NCBI GenBank assembly: GCA_021325145.1
Contig: JAJPHR010000083.1
Coordinates: forward strand, 1 to 64,000
Direction of reading: 5' to 3'
From: Verrucomicrobiota bacterium
GTDB lineage: Bacteria; Verrucomicrobiota; Verrucomicrobiia; Limisphaerales; Pedosphaeraceae
DNA length: 64,000 nt
Each line of letters starts with the position of its first letter. Position 1 is the first letter of the stretch. This document shows, piece after piece, positions 53,813 to 62,824 of this stretch. The notes beneath the pieces are model-generated. The model was not told the DNA's origin and ran no database searches. It worked only from the letters and a program-made list of their open reading frames with translations. Position numbers and translations under genes: made by a program.

Positions 53813-53870
53813 GAACACACAGTGTGCATAGTGTGTAGATCATGCATAGCGTGCACAGTTGTTAGACCCG
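53813..53870 (+). repeat. Degenerate copy of the iterated element
   Basis: Units ending in ACAG or ATAG (TGTGCATAG, an 18-base double unit, CGTGCACAG) phased at 9 bases, followed by TTGTTAGACCC. Downstream sequence resembles that after the copy at 54096. Confidence 0.5.
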
Positions 53871-54095
53871 GCGCTGTGGCCGTGTGAGGATGGAGGCATG
53901 GTGGATAAATCCGAAACCAGAAATCCGAAGGAAGCCGGAAACCCGAAATCCGAATCGGCAGGCCCGGAGCCCTGGGCAAAGGCAATGGGGCAGGCTCTCC
54001 TTCGCTCAAGAGTGGCTTCGTCGCCGCTCAGAAGCTCGGGCGCGACAAGACGGAGAGCGGTCAAGGGCCCAAGAAGGAAAAAGGTTGCGACATGG

Positions 54096-54135
54096 CATGT
54101 CATAGTGCGACACAGTATGTCACAGTGGTTGGACG
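54096..54135 (+). repeat. Three phased 10-bp repeats followed by TGGTTGGACG
   Basis: Units CATGTCATAG, TGCGACACAG and TATGTCACAG, then TGGTTGGACG. Same architecture as 13225-13264 although the loci are 41 kb apart. Confidence 0.6.
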
Positions 54136-54273
54136 GTTCTCCATCGGTGTGCGAGGATGGCGGCATGTTGGATAAATCCGAAATCCGAAGCCGGAAATCC
54201 GCAGGAGTGGCCGGTTCAACTCCGAAGGCTTTCGCCGGCGGGAGCGGGGGCGGCGTCCCCGCCACGCGGGAGA

Positions 54274-54366
54274 ACCGGGTTTCGACGGGTTCGAACCGGG
54301 TTTCGGCGGGTCTGACCCGGGTTCAAACCGGGTTTGAACGGGTTTGGGCGGGTTTGAACGGGTCAA
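54274..54366 (+). repeat. Degenerate CGGGTTTGAA tandem array
   Basis: About nine tandem units of CGGGTTTGAA-like sequence with small changes (CGGGTTTCGA, CGGGTTCGAA, CGGGTTTGGG). G-rich on the + strand, with spaced GGG runs that could form a quadruplex or a slipped structure. Confidence 0.65.
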
Positions 54367-54455
54367 TTCGAGTGCAAAGCCGCCGTCGCCAAGGCTTCCG
54401 CCTGCGCCCGGGACGCGAGTTGGGCGAAAAAACTGCTTGCGCGCTCGCGGGGATT

Positions 54456-54505
54456 GTGTTCAATATGATGTACGTCTCGTCTGCTTTATTGGATAAAGGA
54501 CGCGG
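54456..54505 (+). repeat. Right copy of ~50-bp direct repeat
   Basis: Starts GTGTTCAATATGATGTACG, partner of 51069-51117. It ends about 50 bases before the tdh start codon, so it could also be part of a promoter or leader. Confidence 0.7.
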
Positions 54506-54556
54506 CATGGTTTGGTCAGCAACAATATTCCAGTTTTTTCACCGATAAGACAGAAC

Positions 54557-55591
54557 ATGAAAGCATTGGTCAAAAGCAAATCGGAACCCGGCTTGTGGCT
54601 GGAGGATGTGCCCATGCCGGAAGTGGGCCTCAATGACGTGCTCATCAAGGTGGATCGCACGGGCATTTGCGGCACGGACGTGCATATTTACAAGTGGGAC
54701 GCCTGGGCGCGCAAAACGATCCCCGTGCCGATGGTCGTCGGCCACGAATTCGTGGGTGAGATCGTGGAAGTGGGCGCGAACGTGAAGGATTTTTTCCCCG
54801 GCGACGTGGTCAGCGGCGAGGGGCACGTCGTGTGCGGCCGCTGCCGCAACTGCCTGGCCGGGCGGCGGCATTTGTGCGCCGACACCAAGGGCGTGGGAGT
54901 GAACCGCCCCGGGGCCTTTGCCGAGTATCTGTCGCTGCCGATGACGAATGTCTGGCACCACAATTCCAATATCGACCGGGACATTGCGTCGATCTTCGAC
55001 CCGTTTGGCAATGCCGTACACACGGCGTTGAGCTTCCCCGTCCTGGGCGAAGACGTGCTTATCACCGGCGCCGGTCCGATTGGGATCATGGCGGCTGCCG
55101 TGGCGCGGCATGCGGGCGCGAGATTTGTGGTCATCACGGACGTGAATCCCTACCGGCTGGAATTGGCCCGAAAGATGGGCGTTACGATGGCGGTGAACGC
55201 GCTGGAAACCGACTTGCGGAAAGTGCAAAAGGATTTGGGAATGGTCGAGGGTTTCGACGTCGGGTTGGAAATGTCCGGCAATGCGGCGGCTTTTCGCGAC
55301 ATGATCGCCAACATGAGCCACGGCGGAAAGATCGCCATGCTGGGCATTCCGGAAAAGGAAATGGCCATCGACTGGAACACCGTGGTTTTCAGCATGTTGA
55401 CGATCAAGGGCATTTACGGACGCGAGATGTACGAGACTTGGTACAAAATGACCGTCATGCTGCAAAGCGGCCTCGATATCAGCCCGGTCATCACACACCG
55501 CCTGCCGTACAGTGAATTCCAAAAGGGCTTCGAAGTGATGCTCTCGGGCCGGTCGGGGAAGGTGATCCTCGATTGGAAGAATGCGGGGTGA
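54557..55591 (+). CDS. tdh: L-threonine 3-dehydrogenase
   Basis: A 344-residue zinc-dependent medium-chain dehydrogenase that oxidises threonine to 2-amino-3-ketobutyrate with NAD. The catalytic zinc ligands are visible in GICGTDVH (Cys) and VVGHEFVGE (His, Glu), and the structural zinc Cys cluster is CGRCRNCLAGRRHLC. The nucleotide-binding glycines are GAGPIGIMAAAVARHAGAR. The ATG at 54557 is the conserved start (MKALVKSK). The frame opens earlier but without homology. The kbl gene follows 31 bases later, forming the classic two-step threonine degradation operon. Confidence 0.96.
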   Translation: MKALVKSKSEPGLWLEDVPMPEVGLNDVLIKVDRTGICGTDVHIYKWDAWARKTIPVPMVVGHEFVGEIVEVGANVKDFFPGDVVSGEGHVVCGRCRNCLAGRRHLCADTKGVGVNRPGAFAEYLSLPMTNVWHHNSNIDRDIASIFDPFGNAVHTALSFPVLGEDVLITGAGPIGIMAAAVARHAGARFVVITDVNPYRLELARKMGVTMAVNALETDLRKVQKDLGMVEGFDVGLEMSGNAAAFRDMIANMSHGGKIAMLGIPEKEMAIDWNTVVFSMLTIKGIYGREMYETWYKMTVMLQSGLDISPVITHRLPYSEFQKGFEVMLSGRSGKVILDWKNAG

Positions 55592-55622
55592 GTCGGGACG
55601 ACGAGCACGAAGAAAAGCAGCT

Positions 55623-56813
55623 ATGTACGCTTCATTAAAACAACACCTCACGAATCAACTGGCTGACATCCGCAAACAGGGGTTGTATAAATCCGAGCGG
55701 ACCATCACCACGCCGCAAAGCGCGCGCGTGAGCGTGAACGACGGCGCACCGGTGCTCAACCTTTGCGCGAACAATTATCTCGGTCTCGCGGATCATCCCG
55801 AGATCGTCAAAGCGGCGCAAGCCGCGCTGGACCAATGGGGCTACGGATTGGCGTCCGTGCGGTTCATCTGCGGCACGCAATCGCCGCACAAGGAATTGGA
55901 ACGCCGGCTCAGCGAGTTCCTCGGCACGGAAGACACGATCCTCTACAGTTCCTGTTTTGACGCGAATGGCGGCTTGTTCGAAACGCTCCTCGGCCCGGAG
56001 GACGCAATCATCTCGGATGAATTAAATCACGCGAGCATCATCGATGGCGTGCGCCTCTGCAAAGCCCAGCGGCTTCGCTATAAAAACAACGACATGGCGG
56101 ACCTGGAGGCCAGGTTGGCGGAGGCCAAATCCGCGCGGCATCGCATGATTGCCACGGACGGGGTTTTTTCCATGGATGGTTTCATTGCCAATCTGCCGGC
56201 GATTTGCGACCTCGCTGACAAACATGATGCCTTGGTGATGGTGGATGATTCGCATGCGGTCGGTTTCATGGGCAAACGCGGGCGTGGCACGCACGAGTAT
56301 CACAACGTCATGGGCCGCGTGGATGTCATCACTGGCACGCTCGGCAAGGCGCTGGGCGGCGCGAGCGGCGGTTATACGAGCGGACGCAAGGAGATCATCG
56401 AATTCCTGCGCCAGCGGTCGCGTCCGTATCTTTTTTCCAACACGGTTGCGCCGTCGATCGTGGCCGGATCGATCAAGGCCCTCGAACTGCTTTCCAGCGC
56501 CACAACTCTTCGCGACAAATTGGAAGCCAATACCAAGTATTTCCGCCAAGGCATGAGCAAACTGGGATACAACATCCTGCCCGGCGAACATCCGATCACG
56601 CCAATCATGCTGGGCGAGGCCGCGCTGGCCGGCCGCGTCGCCGAAGCCATGCTGGCCAAAGGCGTCTATGTCATTGGCTTCTCGTACCCGGTGGTTCCGC
56701 AGGGCAAGGCAAGAATTCGCACCCAAATTTCCGCCGCGCATTCTTTGGAAGATCTCGACTTTGCGATTGCCAAATTCGGCGAGGTGAAGAACGAACTTGG
56801 AATCAAAACCTGA
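55623..56813 (+). CDS. kbl: Glycine C-acetyltransferase (2-amino-3-ketobutyrate CoA ligase)
   Basis: A 396-residue PLP enzyme of the alpha-oxoamine synthase group that splits 2-amino-3-ketobutyrate with CoA to glycine and acetyl-CoA. Hallmarks: LNLCANNYLGLADHPE, SVRFICGTQSPHKELE, DDSHAVGFMGKRGRGT, the PLP lysine in TGTLGKALGGASGGY, and the C-terminal GFSYPVVPQGKARIRTQISA. The ATG at 55623 gives the normal family length. Forms an operon with tdh. Confidence 0.96.
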   Translation: MYASLKQHLTNQLADIRKQGLYKSERTITTPQSARVSVNDGAPVLNLCANNYLGLADHPEIVKAAQAALDQWGYGLASVRFICGTQSPHKELERRLSEFLGTEDTILYSSCFDANGGLFETLLGPEDAIISDELNHASIIDGVRLCKAQRLRYKNNDMADLEARLAEAKSARHRMIATDGVFSMDGFIANLPAICDLADKHDALVMVDDSHAVGFMGKRGRGTHEYHNVMGRVDVITGTLGKALGGASGGYTSGRKEIIEFLRQRSRPYLFSNTVAPSIVAGSIKALELLSSATTLRDKLEANTKYFRQGMSKLGYNILPGEHPITPIMLGEAALAGRVAEAMLAKGVYVIGFSYPVVPQGKARIRTQISAAHSLEDLDFAIAKFGEVKNELGIKT

Positions 56814-56833
56814 GGCGCGACCCTCCAGTGAAT

Positions 56834-57865
56834 TCAATGCCGGACACCCGTTGAAGCAGCGGGCAGCGCGGATTCCACGGCAGGTCCAGCACCATGAGGA
56901 TCGGGACTGCCATTATCCCCCGTCTGACTAGTGCTTGCGGGCGATGAGACTGGTTGCGGCGCTGCGGGGACCAGATCGTAAACGCGCACGTAATCCACTT
57001 GCATCTCGCCGGGGAAGCTGGTGTGCGCATCGGGATTGCCGCCGAAATCCCCGCCCACGGCGAGGTTCATAATGATGTAGAAAGGCTGGTCAAAGGGCGC
57101 GGGATACTTTTCGCCGGAAGTCCACCAGTTCGTTTGGGTTTCATAGCGCTGACCGTCGATGGACCACTCAATCGTGTTGGTGCACCATTCCAAGGCATAC
57201 GTATGAAAATCGGTGACGGAGCCGCCGTCACGAAACTGGAAGGGCGGCCCGTGAGATTGGGTTTTCTTTGGCCATTGGCCGCCAAAATGGATGGTGCCGA
57301 GCACGGTGGTGGGATCGCTGCCGCGATTTTCCATCACGTCGATTTCACCCGAAGCCGCCCAGCCGCCGTAAACCGAGTCGCAGGGCATCAACCAAAGGGC
57401 CGGCCAGTAGCCCTGGCCGCGCGGCAACCGGGCCCGGAACTCAAAGCGGCCGTATTTTTTGCCAAACAGGCGGTGGGTTTTGAGCCGGGCAGAGGTGAAG
57501 TTCTGTCCTTTATAACGCTCCTGTATCGCCACGATGTGAAGAACACCGTTGCTGACAAAAGCGTTCTGGGGGCGGCTGGTGTAATACTCCAGTTCGTGGT
57601 TGCCCCAGCCGGAATTGCGCCCATTGCCGATGTCAAAGGTCCAATGGTTCGTGTCGATGGCATCGCCTTCGAACTCGTCAGCCCAGACCAATTTCCAGTC
57701 GCCACGGGCGCCGCTCGTAATCGCCCAGCACGCCATGAGCGCGAGAATCATCAACGACCGGCGAGCGGACCGCAGCTTTCGATGAACTGGCAAAGGAAAG
57801 GACGAATTTACAATTCGCGCGGACTTTGACTCCATCGACGCAGGCGTGCTCAAGGTTGCGGACAC
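56834..57865 (-). CDS. Secreted glycoside hydrolase family 16 (laminarinase type)
   Basis: A 343-residue exported beta-glucanase by family (ATG at 57835 would give 333). A signal segment (LMILALMACWAITSGARG) precedes the GH16 jelly-roll: LVWADEFEGDAIDTNHWTF, then GNHELEYYTSRPQNAFV, the catalytic GEIDVMENRG with nucleophile and acid/base Glu, and WPKKTQSHGPPFQFRDGG. The end FPGEMQVDYVRVYDL is typical. A Ser/Pro-rich tail of about 35 residues follows. Its start overlaps the stop of the pseudopilin gene by 16 bases, so it is the third gene of an operon. Confidence 0.94.
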   Translation of the reverse strand: MSATLSTPASMESKSARIVNSSFPLPVHRKLRSARRSLMILALMACWAITSGARGDWKLVWADEFEGDAIDTNHWTFDIGNGRNSGWGNHELEYYTSRPQNAFVSNGVLHIVAIQERYKGQNFTSARLKTHRLFGKKYGRFEFRARLPRGQGYWPALWLMPCDSVYGGWAASGEIDVMENRGSDPTTVLGTIHFGGQWPKKTQSHGPPFQFRDGGSVTDFHTYALEWCTNTIEWSIDGQRYETQTNWWTSGEKYPAPFDQPFYIIMNLAVGGDFGGNPDAHTSFPGEMQVDYVRVYDLVPAAPQPVSSPASTSQTGDNGSPDPHGAGPAVESALPAASTGVRH

Positions 57866-58731
57866 ATGAAGGGCTGATTGAGGAGATTGAGGAGCGGGCC
57901 AGCGGGAAAATCAATCGGGTCTTGATAAAAGTAGCACTTCCGATTGCTGGTGTCCCAAGTGGTCAGAAAGCGCATGTCCTTGGCTTTGACCCATCGCGCC
58001 GAGCAGTCGACGAAGACTTCATTGCCGCCGGCGGGAAAGGCCGAAGATGGGGAACCCTTGTGCGGCGGCAGGTTGTCATAGACGCCGGTATGCGTGGGGT
58101 CAGGCTGACCCCAGCCAAATTCTGTTTCCACCACCGCGTCAGCCGCCAGCACCCAGTGAGGCCGCGAGGTGCCAACCTTTACAGGGCTGAGATTCATAAA
58201 GGTGCCCACTGGATTCACCCAGGTCGTGATCCCGCCAAAATATTGATAGCCGATGTTCCACTGGGGAAACCCTGGATCAAACCACGGAAATCCAGGGCGA
58301 TCCGGGCAGGTCCAGATGGTTGACGGATGGTTTGTGCTCACGACAAGGTTCACTGTGGAAGCCGCGGCGGCATCCGGTGGGTTCAACGCCAATTGCACAA
58401 AGGAGTTCTGACCCGGTTGCCCCCGGGCCTCCACGACTTTGTCGCCATTGTCTTGCGCATAGACTGTCATACCAATGCCGATCTGCTTCAAGTTGGCGAG
58501 ACACTGGACGCGCTTGGCTTTTTCCTTGGACTTGGCCAGCACGGGCAGCAGCATGGCGGCCAGGATGGCGATAATGGCGATGACCACCAGCAACTCGATC
58601 AATGTGAACGCCCTCCGGGCGAGTCCGGAAGCGGCCGCCCTTGCCTGCCTATGATGGCAAAGGCGGCGCGCTCGAGACCTCCCGGTGTTACCAATACCGG
58701 GTCCCAACCCTATAAGTCTCATCTGCTTCAT
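57850..58731 (-). CDS. Pseudopilin-like protein (prepilin N-terminal methylation motif, DUF1559-like)
   Basis: A 293-residue protein. A basic leader ends in the prepilin site and helix RRAFTLIELLVVIAIIAILA, followed by AMLLPVLAKSKEKAKRVQCL and ANLKQIG, and the C-terminal part has the usual DUF1559-like pattern (FVDCSARWVKAKDMRFLTTW). Such proteins are very abundant in Planctomycetes and Verrucomicrobia and are thought to be processed by a prepilin peptidase and placed on the cell surface. It starts 3 bases after the CBM exoprotein stop and overlaps the GH16 gene, so the three are one transcript. Confidence 0.9.
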   Translation of the reverse strand: MKQMRLIGLGPGIGNTGRSRARRLCHHRQARAAASGLARRAFTLIELLVVIAIIAILAAMLLPVLAKSKEKAKRVQCLANLKQIGIGMTVYAQDNGDKVVEARGQPGQNSFVQLALNPPDAAAASTVNLVVSTNHPSTIWTCPDRPGFPWFDPGFPQWNIGYQYFGGITTWVNPVGTFMNLSPVKVGTSRPHWVLAADAVVETEFGWGQPDPTHTGVYDNLPPHKGSPSSAFPAGGNEVFVDCSARWVKAKDMRFLTTWDTSNRKCYFYQDPIDFPAGPLLNLLNQPFMCPQP

Positions 58732-58734
58732 TTT

Positions 58735-61700
58735 TTACTGAACTGCCAGCCGATAAAACCGGCTGCCCTGAGTGGCTGCGTCATTCATGGACTTGACCGT
58801 CCCATCGCCCGCAACGCTACCGAGCACCGTCCAATTGGCATCCGTAAGATGCGTCTTATATTGCACGGTGTAATTGAATCCGGATTGCGTTGCGAAGGAG
58901 AGCGCAAGGTTCCCTCCACTGAGCGTGGCATTGAGCGTTCCCGCCTGGGGGACAACCGGCACCAACAGGTAGAAGTTGGCATTTTCGTTTCCGTCGGCGG
59001 TCATCTGCAAGGTGTTGGTGCCGCCGAGCGCGACGACTGCGGGCAAGCCCGTGTTAGTATTCACCAGTTCCACCCATTGCCAGGTGGTAAAGCTGGCGCC
59101 GGTGCCTTTGAAGGTGCCCAAGTACGAGGTTGTCTGGCTCGCCGTCCCCACGCCGCTGGTGACCTGCGCGCACTGAAGATTGAACGCGCCGTTCCCGGCT
59201 GACAGGCGGGCATAAACATGGAAGTTCCCGGTGGGATAGGTATGCGTGTAATTGATCCACGAGGAGTTGACCCAGTCGTACACGTCATAATCGTTGATGC
59301 CCGAATCCATGTTCGACAATCTAGCGTTGAGGTACCTCGTGCGCGCGACATCGCTGGTAAATTCAGTGGGTATGTAGTCCGAAGGCCGATAAATGTGGAG
59401 GCCCTGATAAGTCACGTAGTTCTGATCAACCCCGATCGAACTGATCTGATTATAATAGCTGTTATTGGGATTGGACGGCGAGCCTGGCGACGGATTGTCG
59501 ATAAACTGTCCGCCATTGAAATCGTAGTCCTCGGCTTCCCAAGTGAAAGCATTCGGATTGAACGTATCAAATGTAACCGTGGTTGAAGTCGATTGCGCAT
59601 GGGCGTCCGTTATCGAGATGACCGCAGTGTAATTCGTATTCGGCAGCAGGCCGGGGTAGCTCACGTTCCAACTCGTGGACGAGCCGCTGAACACCAGGTT
59701 CGAGGAGATGTTCACCCCGTTCAAGGTCACGTGGATGTTCGTCGTGTTGATCCCGTAGGTCGGACTGCTGGCGACGAAAGAGAACGTATTCGTTTGCTGC
59801 ATAAGCATCGAGCCGTCGGGAGAAACGTTGTCGATGCGCGGCAGGTCGGTCCGGGCGGCGAGCAGCATGTAGAAATTGAGGTTGATGGGGTTATCCACAG
59901 TCATGCGGAACGTGTTGGTGCCTCCCAAGGTCACGTTGGCGTAATTGCCGAACCGGTCGAGCAAGGGTACATAAAGGTAGTTGCCATAACCACCGCTTCC
60001 CGGGCAGTTGAATGTGCCCACCTGGGTCGGCGGAAGCAGTTGGTTGGTGGTGCCCCACCCGGCTATGATCTGATCCATACGGACGTGAATCGTGCCGCCA
60101 TTACCTGAAGCCATGCGTCCATAGACATTGAAAGTGCCTGATGGCCACGTCCGCGTGTACTCCTGCCAGAATCCGTTACCCATAAATCCGAGGTTGTAAT
60201 CGTTTGCACCCGCAGTGACGAATTGCTGCCTTTTCGCATCTGTGAGCAGCAGTGAGGTCATGATGCGATCGTTTACGCGGTAATTATCGGTGTTGTAGCC
60301 AGGCAGTGTACTAAGTGCGTTGCCGTTGAGATTGCCATTCTCGTCAATCAATTCGTTGCCCACCTGACCAAAATAGCTGTTGGCCAGGGCATTGGTGCTG
60401 GGCACCGGGTTGTCGATGAAACGCAGGCCGGTGCCGCTGGAAATAGGGCTCTGGTTAGGGTCAAAATCGAAATCCTCGGCTTCGACCTGCAGGACCGGGT
60501 TGTAGGTATCTATTTTTACCGTGCTGCTGGCATTGCCGCCACTGGCATCGGTCACACTAATGACGGCAGTGTATGCGGAGTTGATGGACAGACCGTTGTA
60601 GGCCACATTCCAAGTTGAAGGTCCGCCGCTGAAAACCAGATTTGAGGAAACGTCCGTGCCGTTCAGGTTAAGACGAATGCTGTTCGTATTGATGGTAGTG
60701 ACAGCGGAACTGGCTTTGAAAACAAGCTTGTTCGTGGGCTCGAACAGGACCAAGCCGTCTGGAAACACATTGCTGATGGTGGGCAAGTTGGTGTTGGCTG
60801 GCACGAGCATGTAAAAATTCGCCGAACCGCCGGAACCCCACGTCGCTCTGACAGTGTTTGTGCCCCCGAGATTGACGGTGGCGAGATTCCCGAAGCTGTC
60901 GCGCAATGCCGCGTACGAAAAGCCACCGGCCGTAAAGTTGAACGTCCCCAGATTGCTGGTGGTCTGGCTCGTTGTGCCTTGCCCGCTCGTGACCTGGGCG
61001 AGGGTTACGGGAACGGTGCCGGAACCGCCGGAGAACCGCCCATAAACATTATATAACCCCGCGGGGAATACCTTTGTGTAATTTTGCCAATCCGGGTTTG
61101 AGGTGTTGGCGATCATGTGGTCCACCGCGTTGGTATCGGGATTATTGATGAATTTCAGCCGCGGCAATTCGCCCGTGGCTGCGGGTGTTTGCGTTTTTGT
61201 GGCGTCGGTCGCGCCCACGCGATAATCGCTGGCGTTGACGCCACCGTTGCCGGTGCCTTTGTGCGTGTCGATTAATTCCGAGCTATCCAGCCCGAAATAA
61301 CTTAAGGGGTTGTTGGAAAGATCGTTGGTAGCGTAGGAAGTGTACTGCGCATTGTCTATAAACTGACCGCTCGCTCCAATGTTCGGATTGAAAAAATCAA
61401 ATTCCTCCGCTTCCCACACGAAGTTGGTGGGATTGAAAGTATCGAAACCGACCGAGGCTGTGCCGATCAGCCCTCTGGCATCCGTAACCGTGATGGCAGC
61501 GTTGACGAGCGCATTTTGCGGCAACGCGTTGTAACTGTAGGTCAGGTTATTGCTGGGTCCGCTGCTGGTGAGTTGCGCCGAAACGTCCACGCCGTTCAGG
61601 ATGAGTTGAGCACTGCTGATATTCGTGCTCGGGCCCCAGCTTCCGGCGGGGGAATTGGCGGTGAACACCAGAGTATTCGTACCCTGCTGAAGCATCGTGC

Positions 61701-62703
61701 CATCGGGGTAGATGCCAGTGACAATCGGCGCTCCTCCGACCGTTTGCTGTCGGATACCTTCCACAAAAGCAGCGTTGCCGACGCCGCCACTGTAAAAACG
61801 GAAGTCTTGAATCCAGCCGCTGAGCGAACGCTGCCGATTGCTCGCCCGGTTACCGATTGCCAGGCAGCCTGCCGTGCCCAAGTTAATCGTCCGGTTTGGC
61901 ATGTTTGTGGTGCCGATCTTCTGGCAGGTGGCGGTGTCCGAACCGTAGTAGAGGGAGGCGTTTGTGCCGTCGTACGTCACTGCAAAAAAGAGCCACTTAT
62001 TGGTCGGGAAATTACCTGCCGGGTTCGGCGCGTTCACCGTAGCAACGTCTGTGCCCCACTGAAAAAAAAGCTGGCTGGCGGTTTGAAACTTGAGCCCGAG
62101 AGTGGTGGCGTTGCCGCCCGAGTCCTGAGCCGTGGCGCCAGAGTTCAGAATCCAGAGGCGCGGGCCGATGTTCACATTCCCGCCGGAAAGATTCATGAGC
62201 AGGTTCTGGTTGATCCAGATTGTAGCCACAAAAGAAGTGACGGTTCCAAAGCCAAGTGCCGTGCTGTTGATCACAGCGGCAATGGGGCCGGGATTGCCCG
62301 GCTGATTGCTGGTGGTCAAGGAGGGCTGATTGGTGAAGGTCAGGGCCCGGTTGCCGTTAATAAGGCCTTCCACGCCGGTTCCCACGGCGCCATGGTAATC
62401 GGTGGCGGTGCCAGCACCATTAAGCAGGCTCAAGCTGAGGCTGACGCCGCCCAGACTGGTGTCGCTGGGAGTGGTCGTGCCGCCCGGCGCGTCGGTAAAC
62501 GGAAGCCGCAGCAAGTTGACTGGTGTCTGCGCGCGCGCCAGTTGGCTGGAAAGCAAAACGCCCGCGCACAAAGCCAGTTTGCCGAGCAGTGAAACGACAC
62601 GTCTTTTCTGGGAATTGCCGATGGGGTTACGTTTGGGAAACATACGTTCGTAGTGGTTGCGGGCCGGGACACGCCGGCCTTTGGTTGGATGCAATAACTG
62701 CAT
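58735..62703 (-). CDS. Secreted LamG and triple carbohydrate-binding-module exoprotein
   Basis: A 1322-residue exported protein (ATG at 62643 gives 1302 and sits better before the signal peptide LLGKLALCAGVLLSSQLARA). Residues about 50-320 form a LamG/concanavalin domain (WLFFAVTYDGTNASLYYGSD). Three copies of a ~310-residue unit follow, each with an Ig-like half (PDGTMLQQGTNTLVFTANSP in the first) and a CBM6-like half starting VWEAEEFDF, QVEAEDFDFDPN and TWEAEDYDF near residues 430, 738 and 1055. The ~55-residue end module (LALSFATQSGFNYTVQYKTH, then GSRFYRLAVQ) is shared with two other exoproteins here. There is no catalytic domain. It heads the operon with the pseudopilin and GH16 genes, so glycan binding at the surface is likely. 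Confidence 0.88.
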   Translation of the reverse strand: MQLLHPTKGRRVPARNHYERMFPKRNPIGNSQKRRVVSLLGKLALCAGVLLSSQLARAQTPVNLLRLPFTDAPGGTTTPSDTSLGGVSLSLSLLNGAGTATDYHGAVGTGVEGLINGNRALTFTNQPSLTTSNQPGNPGPIAAVINSTALGFGTVTSFVATIWINQNLLMNLSGGNVNIGPRLWILNSGATAQDSGGNATTLGLKFQTASQLFFQWGTDVATVNAPNPAGNFPTNKWLFFAVTYDGTNASLYYGSDTATCQKIGTTNMPNRTINLGTAGCLAIGNRASNRQRSLSGWIQDFRFYSGGVGNAAFVEGIRQQTVGGAPIVTGIYPDGTMLQQGTNTLVFTANSPAGSWGPSTNISSAQLILNGVDVSAQLTSSGPSNNLTYSYNALPQNALVNAAITVTDARGLIGTASVGFDTFNPTNFVWEAEEFDFFNPNIGASGQFIDNAQYTSYATNDLSNNPLSYFGLDSSELIDTHKGTGNGGVNASDYRVGATDATKTQTPAATGELPRLKFINNPDTNAVDHMIANTSNPDWQNYTKVFPAGLYNVYGRFSGGSGTVPVTLAQVTSGQGTTSQTTSNLGTFNFTAGGFSYAALRDSFGNLATVNLGGTNTVRATWGSGGSANFYMLVPANTNLPTISNVFPDGLVLFEPTNKLVFKASSAVTTINTNSIRLNLNGTDVSSNLVFSGGPSTWNVAYNGLSINSAYTAVISVTDASGGNASSTVKIDTYNPVLQVEAEDFDFDPNQSPISSGTGLRFIDNPVPSTNALANSYFGQVGNELIDENGNLNGNALSTLPGYNTDNYRVNDRIMTSLLLTDAKRQQFVTAGANDYNLGFMGNGFWQEYTRTWPSGTFNVYGRMASGNGGTIHVRMDQIIAGWGTTNQLLPPTQVGTFNCPGSGGYGNYLYVPLLDRFGNYANVTLGGTNTFRMTVDNPINLNFYMLLAARTDLPRIDNVSPDGSMLMQQTNTFSFVASSPTYGINTTNIHVTLNGVNISSNLVFSGSSTSWNVSYPGLLPNTNYTAVISITDAHAQSTSTTVTFDTFNPNAFTWEAEDYDFNGGQFIDNPSPGSPSNPNNSYYNQISSIGVDQNYVTYQGLHIYRPSDYIPTEFTSDVARTRYLNARLSNMDSGINDYDVYDWVNSSWINYTHTYPTGNFHVYARLSAGNGAFNLQCAQVTSGVGTASQTTSYLGTFKGTGASFTTWQWVELVNTNTGLPAVVALGGTNTLQMTADGNENANFYLLVPVVPQAGTLNATLSGGNLALSFATQSGFNYTVQYKTHLTDANWTVLGSVAGDGTVKSMNDAATQGSRFYRLAVQ

Positions 62704-62824
62704 TGGTGGTCGCGATAACTCTACGATATTTCAAAGGCGCATGTCATCCCTCTTTAGAGGGGTATGGAATTTGCTGGACTTGAGAATGCGCCGCGCTCAT
62801 ATCTAAAGTATCATCCGAAATTCC

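Larger units (their letters stand above)
53580..54556. other. Repeat-rich region without a supported gene
   Basis: Nearly 1 kb upstream of tdh. A 229-residue open frame crosses it, but it is made of duplicated non-coding modules and Arg/Ser-rich low-complexity sequence. The region holds two related copies of the iterated-repeat element (about 53813 and 54096) that are 267 bases apart and share downstream AAATCCGAA-type repeats, a small GC hairpin, the degenerate CGGGTTTGAA tandem array, and the right copy of the ~50-bp direct repeat. The tdh promoter must be at its right end. Confidence 0.55.

Noticed and set aside
53859..54548. 229-residue + strand frame upstream of tdh
   Set aside because: Made of duplicated repeat modules and Arg/Ser-rich low-complexity sequence, and its end overlaps the direct repeat; not a believable protein.
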